Shown here: piece by piece, positions 32,953 through 40,511 of the stretch
How positions within the stretch are numbered: position 1 is the stretch's first letter
Layout of the letters: the number at the start of each line of letters is the position of its first letter
DNA from: UBA11606 sp039188975
GTDB taxonomy: Bacteria > Actinomycetota > Acidimicrobiia > Acidimicrobiales > Aldehydirespiratoraceae
Direction of reading: 5' to 3'
DNA length: 41,392 bases
Assembly: GCA_039188975.1 (NCBI GenBank)
Contig: JBCCYT010000020.1
Span: 1 to 41,392 of the forward strand
Notes under the pieces: model-generated
The model's database searches: none
The model's input: the letters and a program-made list of their open reading frames with translations, nothing else
What the model was told of the DNA's origin: nothing
Position numbers and translations under genes: made by a program

Positions 32953-33899
32953 GAGTGGGCGTCGTCCAACGCAATGATCGCACCGACGATGCCGTCGACG
33001 ACGGCTTGCTCGTCGGCATCGAGCACGACGAGTGCGTTGGCCTCATCGGGTCCTTCCCCAGCCCGGCCCCCGGGACGCTCGTCGACGACGGTCATCCCGC
33101 GCGTGAGCGTGCCCGACAGCTCCACATCGACGGGGCGATACTCGCCTCGGAAGAGATCAGGGGCGACGACTGCCATGACCGCAGTGGCGTCGTGTATCGG
33201 CGCGCCATCTCGTCCGGCGATCGCGCCGGCGCGTTCGACGGCAACGTCGAGCAGATCGGCCGCCAGTCGGGCGGCGGGGCCGCCGGCTGCTCGGAGCCGA
33301 TCCCGGTCGTGGGGTCGCATCAGCACGCGGTGGGTCACATCGAGCCCGACCATGGTCGTCATCGGAAACTCGCGAAAGACGATCGCAGCTGCCTCGGGGT
33401 CGGCCCACACGTTGAACTCGGCGACCGAGGTGACATTTCCTGCGTGGGCCGCCCCGCCCATGATCGTGAATCCGCCCAGCCGTTCCGGGAGGCTCGGATC
33501 GCGTCGAAGCGCCAGCGCGATATTGGTCAGCGGTCCAACTGCGACGAGTTGCAGGTCATCGACCGTTCGAGCCATGTCGAGAATGAAGCCGACCGCGTCG
33601 TTCGATGCGACGGCACTGGTCGGCTCAGGAATCTCGACCGTGCCCAGGCCCGTGGCGCCGTGCACGTATGCGGCATCGATGGTCGGAGCGAGGAGGGGAC
33701 GGGCGGCGCCTCGATGGACCGGGATATCCAGACCGCTGACATGGGCGACGGCGAGTGCGTTGTGGGTCGTGTGGTCGATTCCGACATTGCCGTTGACGGT
33801 CGTGATCCCGACCAGGTCGGTGAGCTGTGCCGCCGTCAACAACGCGATCGCGTCGTCGAGACCGGGATCACAATCGATGAGCATCGGAGGCCGCGCCAT
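32949..33899 (-). CDS. Inosine-uridine preferring nucleoside hydrolase
   Basis: A 316-residue N-ribohydrolase that splits ribonucleosides into base and ribose. The calcium-binding signature is LIDCDPGLDDAIALL near the N-terminus, followed by VGITTVNGNVGIDHTTHNAL and FTIMGGAAHAGNVTSVAEFN in the middle, with PEAAAIVF for the WADPEAA conserved region. These are all IunH-family features. The gene starts 36 nt after the ribokinase stop, and TAGCAT ends 6 nt before its ATG, so an internal promoter is possible. The free ribose would be the substrate of the adjacent ribokinase, which makes functional sense. Confidence 0.92.
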   Translation of the reverse strand: MARPPMLIDCDPGLDDAIALLTAAQLTDLVGITTVNGNVGIDHTTHNALAVAHVSGLDIPVHRGAARPLLAPTIDAAYVHGATGLGTVEIPEPTSAVASNDAVGFILDMARTVDDLQLVAVGPLTNIALALRRDPSLPERLGGFTIMGGAAHAGNVTSVAEFNVWADPEAAAIVFREFPMTTMVGLDVTHRVLMRPHDRDRLRAAGGPAARLAADLLDVAVERAGAIAGRDGAPIHDATAVMAVVAPDLFRGEYRPVDVELSGTLTRGMTVVDERPGGRAGEGPDEANALVVLDADEQAVVDGIVGAIIALDDAHS

Positions 33900-33905
33900 G
33901 GGGCA

Positions 33906-33911
33906 ATGCTA
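33906..33911 (-). promoter_or_regulatory. -10 element before the nucleoside hydrolase gene
   Basis: TAGCAT on the minus strand ends 6 nt before ATG 33899, within the 36-nt gap after the ribokinase gene. It may be an internal promoter of the operon. Confidence 0.35.
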
Positions 33912-33935
33912 CGGCCCCTGATGCGTCGGTGTGAG

Positions 33936-34865
33936 TCAGGCACCACCGACGAATGCGTCGACCTCGGCCGGGGTGGGAAGCGAGGGTTGTGCCCCGGGTC
34001 GTTGGGTGGTCGCTGCCCCGACCCGGACCGCCCATCGCGCAGCATCGACGAGGTCAGCTCCTCGCACAATCGCATCGGCCAGCGCCCCACAGAAGGAATC
34101 GCCCGCAGCGGTCGTGTCAACCGGAGTGACGACTGGCGCGGGAACGTGGGTGGTGACACCGTCGGCGACCACGAGCGCGCCTTCCGCGCCCAGCGTGACG
34201 ACGACCGCCCGGCTCGGAAGTTGGGCGGCGAGCTCGGTCGCGATCTCGAGGTCGACACTGCCGTCGTACCCGGCGAGGGTTGCGAGCTCGGTCTGATTCG
34301 GTACGAGAACATCGACTGCCGCGAGCAGGTGGTCCGGCAGCGCTGCGGCGGGAGCGGGCGCCGGGTTCAAGATCACGGTACCGGTCGCCCGTTGGGCAGC
34401 TGCCGCGACAGCATCGAGCGGAATCTCGAGCTGCAACAAGGTCACGGTTGCGTCGAGTGCGGCCCCGGCCGCATCGACATCGGCCCCGGTGACCCGGGCA
34501 TTGGCGCCGGGGGAAACGACGATCGCGTTGTCGCCGTCGCCGCCGACCGCGATCAGCGCCACCCCGTTTGGCACGCCGGGTGTCGAACGCAGCTGGCTGG
34601 TGTCGACCCCGTCGGCATCGAGCGCGCTGCGCAGGATGGCCCCACCCTCGTCGTCGCCGAGGCGCCCGATCATCATCACACGGCGTCCCAGCCGGGCGGC
34701 AGCGACCGCCTGATTGGCGCCCTTGCCTCCGGGCACGCGACGCAGATCACCGCCGAGCACGGTTTCGCCGACGAGGGGGATGGTCTCGACCTCGACGACC
34801 AGATCGAGGTTGGCGCTGCCGACGACCGTGACCTCGATGGTGGATGTCGGGTCGTCAGCACCCAT
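33936..34865 (-). CDS. rbsK: Ribokinase (PfkB family)
   Basis: A 309-residue carbohydrate kinase making ribose 5-phosphate from ribose and ATP. The PfkB signature 1 region is VPGGKGANQAVAAARLG (residues about 44-60) after GSANLDLVVEV. The catalytic and anion-hole signature is VDTTAAGDSFCGALA near the C-terminus, with VLVPNQTELATLAGYDG in between. These fit RbsK better than adenosine or fructose kinases. The gene starts 3 nt after the cNMP-binding protein stop and is followed by the nucleoside hydrolase, so the pair forms a nucleoside-ribose salvage path in the cytoplasm. No ribose ABC transporter is present. Confidence 0.92.
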   Translation of the reverse strand: MGADDPTSTIEVTVVGSANLDLVVEVETIPLVGETVLGGDLRRVPGGKGANQAVAAARLGRRVMMIGRLGDDEGGAILRSALDADGVDTSQLRSTPGVPNGVALIAVGGDGDNAIVVSPGANARVTGADVDAAGAALDATVTLLQLEIPLDAVAAAAQRATGTVILNPAPAPAAALPDHLLAAVDVLVPNQTELATLAGYDGSVDLEIATELAAQLPSRAVVVTLGAEGALVVADGVTTHVPAPVVTPVDTTAAGDSFCGALADAIVRGADLVDAARWAVRVGAATTQRPGAQPSLPTPAEVDAFVGGA

Positions 34866-34868
34866 GGG

Positions 34869-35285
34869 TCAGCGGACGACGCCCTCTTCGAGCTCGTGGA
34901 GACGCTTCACCGCACCGATGAGGATCTTGCGGGCAAGCTTCGGGCTTTCGTCGAGCAGTGACGAGAACTCCCGCCGGTTCAACGTTTCGACCACCATCGC
35001 GGTTTCGGCGCTCACGGTCGCAGTCCGAGGCACGCCGGCGATCACCGCAAGCTCGCCGAAGAAGTCACCGGGGCCAAGGGTCGCAATCAGCCGTCCGTTC
35101 CGTCGAACCGATGCTTCGCCGTCGGCGATGATCATGAATTCGCGGCCGACAGTTCCCTGCACGGTGAGGTCACGTCCCGCTCTGACGTCCATCGTTGTCA
35201 TGTACGAGGCGACCTTCTTGATCTCCTTGGCAGTGAGTTCGGAGAAGAGCTCGATCTTCGAGAGTCGTTCGATCAACGTCGTCAT
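34869..35285 (-). CDS. Stand-alone cyclic-nucleotide-binding (cNMP) domain protein
   Basis: A 138-residue protein that is only a cNMP-binding beta-roll plus flanking helices. It begins TTLIERLSKIELFSELTAKE, then VRAGRDLTVQGTVGREFMII, NGRLIATLGPGDFFGELAVI with the phosphate-binding FGELA segment, and GVPRTATVSAETAMVVETLN where the arginine that contacts the cyclic phosphate (PRTAT) is conserved. There is no DNA-binding helix-turn-helix, so it is not a Crp-type regulator. GGAGGAA precedes ATG 35285; longer in-frame sequence upstream is antisense to the cyclase gene. It is 3 nt before ribokinase, suggesting a cAMP or similar input to this metabolic unit through protein contacts. Confidence 0.88.
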   Translation of the reverse strand: MTTLIERLSKIELFSELTAKEIKKVASYMTTMDVRAGRDLTVQGTVGREFMIIADGEASVRRNGRLIATLGPGDFFGELAVIAGVPRTATVSAETAMVVETLNRREFSSLLDESPKLARKILIGAVKRLHELEEGVVR

Positions 35286-35328
35286 GGTTGTGTTCCTCCG
35301 GTGCAGACTTCGCCGGGCCCTGGTTCTA

Positions 35329-36288
35329 TCAGAAAACGGCAACCGGGCTGACCGGGGAGCCACAACCACCGACGAATGGCTCTGGGTTGGCGGCCAGGAA
35401 GAACTCGTAGCGACCTTCGTCGGCGCACACCCTGGAGAGCTGCTCGAGATCCCAGTTCTGCCCCTGGGTGAGCCCCATCTCGACAACGGTGAGGCAGTGG
35501 ACACCGAGCATGTTCTCCGGCTCGGGCCCAGGGAACACCTCGAAGATGTAGGTGTCGCTCGCGACCGCCGCCAGGTCGTGGCGGTGGATCCAACGAACCG
35601 CATCAAACCCGGGGCCGGGCTGTGCTGCGTCGCCGTTCGGTCCCATCATGTACGGCATGGCGCCGCCGTCATGGAAGGCCTGCATTCGGCCCGTGCGGAG
35701 GAGGACGAGATCGCCGGGACGGACCTCCACACCACCAAACGCAACCGCCTCGTCCAGCATCTCCGGGGTTACCTCGAGGCCCGGTTCGAGCTGGTCGACA
35801 CCGGTGGCTGCTGCGAGATCGAGGAGGACGCCGCGCCCGACGAGCGTTCGGACGTGTTCGATTCCGAGCACCGTGGCTCCGTCGCGAGCGGTGACCGTGT
35901 TGGCTGGCACGCCGTTGTAGAGGTGGTGGTTGTAGCTGACATGGGCCAGGCCATCCCAGTGCGTCGCCGCCTGGAGTCCCATCATCACGTGGTCGTCGTT
36001 GAAGTGCGGCACCATGGCGTTCCCATCCGGGTCGCCGAGGTCGGCGTTGTTGATGGCGTGCATGGATCGAAGTGGGTTGACTCGCCCGGCGACTTGTCCG
36101 AGCTGCACCCCGTCGCGTGACAGATCGAGCGCCAGCGACACGCGGCGACCGCGGCGGATCGTGGCTGCGCCGGCGGCGACCGCCTCGTCGGTGAGCAGGT
36201 TGAGCGTGCCGAGCGTGTCGTCGTCGCCCCACCGGCCCCAGTTGCGGACCTCGGCGGCGACCTCATGGAAGCGATCGTTGAACGACAT
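35329..36288 (-). CDS. Cyclase-family (kynurenine-formamidase-like) metal hydrolase
   Basis: A 319-residue member of the bacterial cyclase/formamidase superfamily. The metal-site motif is LQAATHWDGLAHVSYNHH with H110, D112 and H116, the longer-branch variant of HxGTHxDxxxH. Before it come WGDDDTLGTLNLLTDEAV and SLALDLSRDG; after it, RPGDLVLLRTGRMQ. Members hydrolyse cyclic amides or N-formyl groups or related bonds. ATG 36288 lies 5 nt after the dehydrogenase stop, which fixes the start and shows cotranscription. The reaction cannot be specified. Confidence 0.88.
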   Translation of the reverse strand: MSFNDRFHEVAAEVRNWGRWGDDDTLGTLNLLTDEAVAAGAATIRRGRRVSLALDLSRDGVQLGQVAGRVNPLRSMHAINNADLGDPDGNAMVPHFNDDHVMMGLQAATHWDGLAHVSYNHHLYNGVPANTVTARDGATVLGIEHVRTLVGRGVLLDLAAATGVDQLEPGLEVTPEMLDEAVAFGGVEVRPGDLVLLRTGRMQAFHDGGAMPYMMGPNGDAAQPGPGFDAVRWIHRHDLAAVASDTYIFEVFPGPEPENMLGVHCLTVVEMGLTQGQNWDLEQLSRVCADEGRYEFFLAANPEPFVGGCGSPVSPVAVF

Positions 36289-36293
36289 GGAGC

Positions 36294-37235
36294 TCAGTAT
36301 CCCGCGTCGACGTCGACGAGCCCGTCGAGCGGTTCGCCCGCTCGCCAGCGCCGATAGTTCGCTTCGAACGTGTCGATCATTCGTTGGAACGCCCCCGGGC
36401 CCGCCCATGACGTGTGGGGCGTCAGCAGTACCTTCGGATGCTCGAACATCCAGTGGTTCGCCGGAAGCGGTTCCGGTGTCGCGACATCGAGCGATGCTCG
36501 AGCGATGGTGCCGTCATCGAGCGCGGTTCGGAGGGCGTCCTGGTCGACGAGCGTTCCTCGGGCGATGTTGCAGAAATGCACGCCGGGTTTCATCCGGCCG
36601 AACATCTCGGCGTCGAAGAGTCCTTCCGTCTCTGGTGTTGCGGGTGCGGCAACGATGACATGGTCGGCCTCGGGCAGAACCGAACCGAGATCGTTGACGA
36701 CCGTCATGGCGTCGTACGGGGCTTCGGTGCCTCGGCGGCGGACACCGATGACGTTCATGTCGAGCGCGAGGCTCAGTCGGGCAACCTCGGATCCGATTCC
36801 GCCCATGCCCAGGATCACGACGGTGGCGCCGCGCAGGCTGCCGATACGGCGGTCGGGGGCACTCCAGTTGCCGGGGCCCTCGTCGAGCCAGACGTCGGGC
36901 AGACCCTTCGCAAATGCCAGCATCTGGCTGAACACCCATTCACCGATCAGCTCGCCACTGATCCCGCGCGAGCAGGTCAACGTCTGACCGTTGAGGGCAT
37001 CGAACGGGAAGGAATCGACGCCGGTACCGACGACATGGACCCATTCAACGCCGTCGCGCGTCAGCAGCTCGCCGAGATTTGGGCCACCACTGGTGCGGGT
37101 GAGCACGACCTGACCGGCGACGTCGGTGGGAACGTCACCGTCGTTGGGGCACTCCACGATGCGGATCCCCGGCCAGTCGTGCATCTCCTGCGGGAGCGGA
37201 TACTCGGTGTGGTTGATGACGACGGTCTCGGTCAT
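36294..37235 (-). CDS. D-isomer-specific 2-hydroxyacid dehydrogenase (NAD(P)-dependent)
   Basis: A 313-residue two-domain dehydrogenase interconverting 2-oxoacids and D-2-hydroxyacids. The nucleotide-binding loop is VVILGMGGIGSEVA (GMGGIG at 143-148). The catalytic triad is R226 (NIARGTLVD), E255 (DVATPEPLP) and H274 (LLTPHTSW). RGISGELIGEW is the conserved dimer-interface helix. It resembles the subgroup near glyoxylate/hydroxypyruvate reductase (GhrA-like). ATG 37235 lies 8 nt after TACGGT, so the eight-gene operon probably begins here with a leaderless mRNA. Confidence 0.9.
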   Translation of the reverse strand: MTETVVINHTEYPLPQEMHDWPGIRIVECPNDGDVPTDVAGQVVLTRTSGGPNLGELLTRDGVEWVHVVGTGVDSFPFDALNGQTLTCSRGISGELIGEWVFSQMLAFAKGLPDVWLDEGPGNWSAPDRRIGSLRGATVVILGMGGIGSEVARLSLALDMNVIGVRRRGTEAPYDAMTVVNDLGSVLPEADHVIVAAPATPETEGLFDAEMFGRMKPGVHFCNIARGTLVDQDALRTALDDGTIARASLDVATPEPLPANHWMFEHPKVLLTPHTSWAGPGAFQRMIDTFEANYRRWRAGEPLDGLVDVDAGY

Positions 37236-37243
37236 GGCGCAAG

Positions 37244-37271
37244 ACCGTACCCGCGGTGACCAGCGTGTCGA
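37244..37271 (-). promoter_or_regulatory. Promoter of the dehydrogenase-to-nucleoside-hydrolase operon
   Basis: Minus strand -35 TCGACA (37266-37271, five of six to TTGACA), 16-nt spacer, -10 TACGGT (37244-37249), then 8 nt to ATG 37235. It interleaves with the plus-strand NfeD promoter, so the two may interfere. Confidence 0.5.
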
Positions 37272-37284
37272 ATCGGTCTACTGT
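37256..37284 (+). promoter_or_regulatory. Promoter of the NfeD-flotillin operon
   Basis: -35 GTGACC (37256-37261), 17-nt spacer, -10 TACTGT (37279-37284), with a 22-nt distance from -10 to ATG 37307. The -10 context GGTCTACTGT matches the one in front of the DUF1800 operon. Confidence 0.45.
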
Positions 37285-37306
37285 TGGTCAGGACGGTGAT
37301 GCGGGT

Positions 37307-37837
37307 ATGACGAACATCTATCTCTTCTGCGCAGCGGTTGGGGTGCCCCTCATGTTGTGGTTTGTGTTCGCTGGTGACGGCGACGCGGACGGGTTCGGCG
37401 ATGCGGACGGCGGCCATGGCGTCCTCGGCTTCTTGCCGTTGTCGACCGTTGCTTCGCTGCTTGCGTTCTTCGGCCTCGGCGGACTGCTCTTCGACGTCAC
37501 AGGGGCGGCGACGACCATCGGGTTTGTGCTGGCGGTGATCGTCAGTGTCGCCGCTGGCGTGATCAACACCGGTGCCCTTCGATGGTTGCGCCACAACAGC
37601 ACGTCGAGTGAGGTGATGGACCACGAGCTGCAGGGCACGATCGCGAACGTGTCCCTGCCGATCAGCACCGAACATCGCGGCAAGATCATTCTGACCAAGG
37701 CCGGTGCTCGCGAACAGATGACCGCCGCACCTGTCGACGGTTCCACGATCGATCCGGGGGAGAAGGTCGTGATCGTGCGAGTGGAAGGCGGGGTTGCCCT
37801 CGTCGCCCCACTCGGTCCCGATCTCGAACTCGAGTAG
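37307..37837 (+). CDS. NfeD-like membrane protein (partner of flotillin)
   Basis: A 176-residue protein with an N-terminal helix (YLFCAAVGVPLMLWFVFAG), a Gly/Asp-rich loop (GDGDADGFGDADGGHG), two further helices (VASLLAFFGLGGLLFDV and TIGFVLAVIVSVAAGVI), and a C-terminal OB-fold NfeD-type domain (ELQGTIANVSLPISTEHRGK to VVIVRVEGGVALVAP). It resembles the short YuaF-type NfeD partner of flotillin. The acidic Asp/Gly loop could bind divalent cations. ATG 37307 was chosen because the first helix follows at once; upstream in-frame residues are not membrane-like. The flotillin gene follows after 57 nt. Confidence 0.85.
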   Translation: MTNIYLFCAAVGVPLMLWFVFAGDGDADGFGDADGGHGVLGFLPLSTVASLLAFFGLGGLLFDVTGAATTIGFVLAVIVSVAAGVINTGALRWLRHNSTSSEVMDHELQGTIANVSLPISTEHRGKIILTKAGAREQMTAAPVDGSTIDPGEKVVIVRVEGGVALVAPLGPDLELE

Positions 37838-37894
37838 TTCCCCGCTTGCGCTCGGCGTCGTTCGAGCCACCCAGAGAAAGAGAGAGAAACTCAC

Positions 37895-39196
37895 ATGGCA
37901 ACACTTCTCGGCGCAGCAGCGCTGGTTGTTCTGGCCCTTCTGTTCACGATCCTTATCGTCAGTTCGCTGATCGTGATCTGTCCCCCCAACCGCATTGCGG
38001 TGATCACGGGCAAGAACCGGACCCTGTCCGACGGACGCACGGTTGGCTACCGAATCCTGAAGGGTGGCCGCACCCTTCGCATCCCCATCATCGAGAAGGT
38101 GTCGTGGATGGATCTCAACACCATCCCGCTGGAAGTCTCGGTCACCAATGCCTACTCGAAGGGCGCGATCCCGCTGAATGTGCAGGGCATCGCCAACGTC
38201 AAGGTGTCCAGCGCCGAAGGCTTGCTCGAAAACGCGGCAGAGCGATTCCTCGACAAGCCCACCGAACACATCGGACAGATCGCCAAGGAGACCCTCGAAG
38301 CAAACCTTCGTGGCGTGCTGGCCACACTGTCGCCAGAAGAGGTCAACGAGGACCGGCTCAAGTTCTCACAGCAGCTGATCGACGAAGCCGACGACGACAT
38401 CAAGACCCTCGGTCTCGAACTCGACGTCATGAAGATCCAGAACGTCACCGACGACAACCAGTACCTCGACTCGGTGGGCCGCCGACTCACCGCTGAAGTC
38501 GTGAAGCAGGCGCGCGTGGCCGAAGCACAACGCATGGCTGAATCCGAGGCAGCCGAAGCGTCAGCTCGTGAACGGGCCCAGATCGCCGGTGTCCAGGCCG
38601 ACAAGAACATCGTCGAAGAGCAGAACCAGTTGCGGGTCCGCACCGCGGAGCTCGAAGCGGTCGCCAAGGCGAAGGAAGAGGAAGCCCAGGTCGCCGGCGA
38701 CATCGCTCGAGCGACGGCCGAGCAAGAACTCGAGCAGCAGCGCATCGAGCTCGAGCGGAGGCGTCTCGAGGCTGACGTGGTCACGCCCGCAAAGGCCAAC
38801 CTCGAAGCAAAGCAGCTCGCAGCGCAGGCCGAGGCGGCGAAGATCATCGAGGACGGCAAGGCCCAGGTCGAGGTCTTCCGGCGTCTCACCGATCAGTACC
38901 AGGCTGCGGGCGACGATGGTCAGCGCATCTTCGTGTTGAACATGCTGCCCGAGCTCGTCGACAAGATCGTCTCGACGGTCAACAATGTCGACATCGACCG
39001 GGTAGCGATTGTCGACAACGGCGGCGGCAACGGGGCAGGCATTCCCGGCCTCGTCTCGCAGCTTCCGGGTGCTGTCGTGTCGATCACCGAACAGATCGAA
39101 GCGGCGACCGGTGTCGACATCCTCGGGTCGATGCGTGACGACTCGTCGAGCAGCGACGGAAGCTCTGAGCTGCCGCCGCCCCCGCCCGCCCCGTAG
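37895..39196 (+). CDS. Flotillin-like SPFH protein
   Basis: A 433-residue flotillin (FloT/YuaG type). Residues 5-28 form an N-terminal membrane hairpin or helix (LLGAAALVVLALLFTILIVS). The SPFH domain is residues about 32-200 (CPPNRIAVITGKNRTLSDGR, SWMDLNTIPLEVSVTNAYSK, IPLNVQGIANVKV). A long Ala/Glu-rich coiled coil of residues about 205-335 holds repeated EA motifs (AEAQRMAESEAAEASARER), characteristic of flotillins. The C-terminus is acidic and proline-rich (SELPPPPPAP). Flotillins scaffold membrane microdomains together with NfeD proteins. A purine-rich AGAGAGAAA precedes ATG 37895. Confidence 0.93.
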   Translation: MATLLGAAALVVLALLFTILIVSSLIVICPPNRIAVITGKNRTLSDGRTVGYRILKGGRTLRIPIIEKVSWMDLNTIPLEVSVTNAYSKGAIPLNVQGIANVKVSSAEGLLENAAERFLDKPTEHIGQIAKETLEANLRGVLATLSPEEVNEDRLKFSQQLIDEADDDIKTLGLELDVMKIQNVTDDNQYLDSVGRRLTAEVVKQARVAEAQRMAESEAAEASARERAQIAGVQADKNIVEEQNQLRVRTAELEAVAKAKEEEAQVAGDIARATAEQELEQQRIELERRRLEADVVTPAKANLEAKQLAAQAEAAKIIEDGKAQVEVFRRLTDQYQAAGDDGQRIFVLNMLPELVDKIVSTVNNVDIDRVAIVDNGGGNGAGIPGLVSQLPGAVVSITEQIEAATGVDILGSMRDDSSSSDGSSELPPPPPAP

Positions 39197-39214
39197 TCAT
39201 CTCCGCCGGGTCGG

Positions 39215-39862
39215 CTAGTCGGCCAACCGAGCGAGGATCTCGCGGTCGACGACCTCGACCCGGCCCCGGCGTATGCGAATTGCCCCCTCGGCCTCTGCTG
39301 CTTTGAGGGGGCGGTTCGCGGTCTGGCGACGAGTGCCAGCCATCGCGGCGATGTCTTCTTGGCGAACCTTCACGACGATCACCTCGGCCCCGCTGTCGAA
39401 CGCGTCGGCGAGACGCTGCACGACCCGCAGCACTCGCTTCTCGACGGGGACGAACAGCACTTCCATGAGTTGGCCGCTGGTCTCACTCAGTTTCGCAGCC
39501 AGCAGCTCGATGAGATAGCGATCGACGCGAGGGTCAGCCGAGCGAAGTTCTTCGAGGATCGCCTGATCGAGCGTGAGCGTCTCGGTTGGTTCGAGGGTGG
39601 TGACCCGAGCGGTGCGGCGCCCGTCGCCCACGATCGCAAGCTCGCCGATCACTTCGCCCGGCCCGCGGACCGCGAGGGCGGCAACGTCACCTCGGTTGGT
39701 TGTGACCTCGACGAGAACCCGCCCCTTGTCGATGACGTGCAAGGTGTCGCCGGGATCGCCTTCGTGAAAGACCACCTCATCTCGACCGAACCGGCGGCGG
39801 CGCATCTTTTGCCGCCACCGAGGTGCCTCAGGGCCGAGTATGTCGAGAAAGCCGCCGGTCAC
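39215..39862 (-). CDS. Crp/Fnr-family transcriptional regulator
   Basis: A 215-residue regulator. Residues about 20-120 form a cNMP-binding domain (RRRFGRDEVVFHEGDPGDTL, GRVLVEVTTNRGDVAALAVR, GPGEVIGELAIVGDGRRTAR). The phosphate cassette reads GELAIVGDGRRTAR, with Arg-Thr-Ala retained. A dimerisation helix leads to a winged helix-turn-helix with RQEDIAAMAGTRRQTANRPL as the recognition unit and AIRIRRGRVEVVD as the wing. No Cys cluster for Fe-S binding is visible. The GTG start is 8 nt after TACCCT. It is divergent from the TetR gene 58 nt away and could control it and itself. Confidence 0.92.
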   Translation of the reverse strand: MTGGFLDILGPEAPRWRQKMRRRRFGRDEVVFHEGDPGDTLHVIDKGRVLVEVTTNRGDVAALAVRGPGEVIGELAIVGDGRRTARVTTLEPTETLTLDQAILEELRSADPRVDRYLIELLAAKLSETSGQLMEVLFVPVEKRVLRVVQRLADAFDSGAEVIVVKVRQEDIAAMAGTRRQTANRPLKAAEAEGAIRIRRGRVEVVDREILARLAD

Positions 39863-39870
39863 GGAGTCGC

Positions 39871-39876
39871 AGGGTA
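39871..39876 (-). promoter_or_regulatory. -10 element of the Crp-family gene
   Basis: TACCCT on the minus strand ends 8 nt before GTG 39862. No strong -35 is visible at 16-18 nt. It matches the leaderless pattern of other genes here. Confidence 0.4.
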
Positions 39877-39920
39877 GCCCCGATTCGCTTCGAGTTCGGG
39901 CGATCGTCCAGACTCATCCG

Positions 39921-40511
39921 ATGTCGGACCAGCCTTCACGGCAGACCCGCGCGCAAACCGAGCGCCGAATTCGGGTCCTCGAGACCGCCATGCGCATGGC
40001 CGGTGACGGCGGCTACGACGCCGTACAGATGCGAGCGGTCGCCGAGGAGTCAGGCGTCGCGCTGGGAACGATCTATCGCTACTACTCGGGCAAGGACGAG
40101 CTGCTGATCGCCGGCCTGGCCGGGTGGCTGGGTCGAACTCGGCGACGAGTCCAGGCCGGCACGCTGCACGGCGAGACCCCCGGTGAGCGGTTGATTTGGC
40201 TCCTGGAGCGATCCGCCGAACGCACCGAACAGCGGCCGACCCTGATGGGGGCACTGATCACGGCACTGGGAACGACCTCGCCGACCGCCGCCCAGTACAA
40301 GCTCGACATCGACGCCGAAATGCGGGCGATCGTGGTCACCGCGCTGGGCCCCGACAGCGGCTACGACGCCGACGGTGTCGCCCGCGTCATCGGACATGTG
40401 TGGTCCTCCGCCTTGACGCGATGGGTGAGCGGCATGGCGCCGACCGGCAGTGTCGGGGCCGAGTTGGTGCACGCCGCCCGAATGCTCGTCGGGGTCCCGA
40501 GCCGGGTCTGA
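39921..40511 (+). CDS. TetR-family regulator, KstR-like
   Basis: A 196-residue TetR regulator. The N-terminal helix-turn-helix is RRIRVLETAMRMAGDGGYDA and VQMRAVAEESGVALGTIYRYYSGKDELL, very like KstR of Mycobacterium, which represses cholesterol-catabolism genes and responds to a steroid-CoA ligand. Similarity extends into the ligand domain (GERLIWLLERSAERTEQRPT, VARVIGHVWSSALTRWVSGM). ATG 39921 starts immediately before the RQTRAQTERR lead-in. No KstR-type TNNAACNNGTTNNA operator is visible in the 58-nt divergent gap, so self-regulation is not shown. The targets could be lipid or steroid genes elsewhere. Confidence 0.88.
   Translation: MSDQPSRQTRAQTERRIRVLETAMRMAGDGGYDAVQMRAVAEESGVALGTIYRYYSGKDELLIAGLAGWLGRTRRRVQAGTLHGETPGERLIWLLERSAERTEQRPTLMGALITALGTTSPTAAQYKLDIDAEMRAIVVTALGPDSGYDADGVARVIGHVWSSALTRWVSGMAPTGSVGAELVHAARMLVGVPSRV

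Noticed and set aside
32727..34961. 744-codon plus-strand reading frame
   Set aside because: It is antisense to the nucleoside hydrolase and ribokinase genes, which have full catalytic motifs. The product is Arg/Gly/Asp-rich and shows no domain.
39209..39228. GGTCGGC / GCCAACC hairpin at the flotillin and Crp gene ends
   Set aside because: One mismatch in a 7-bp stem, no T run, and common in GC-rich sequence; not enough to call.
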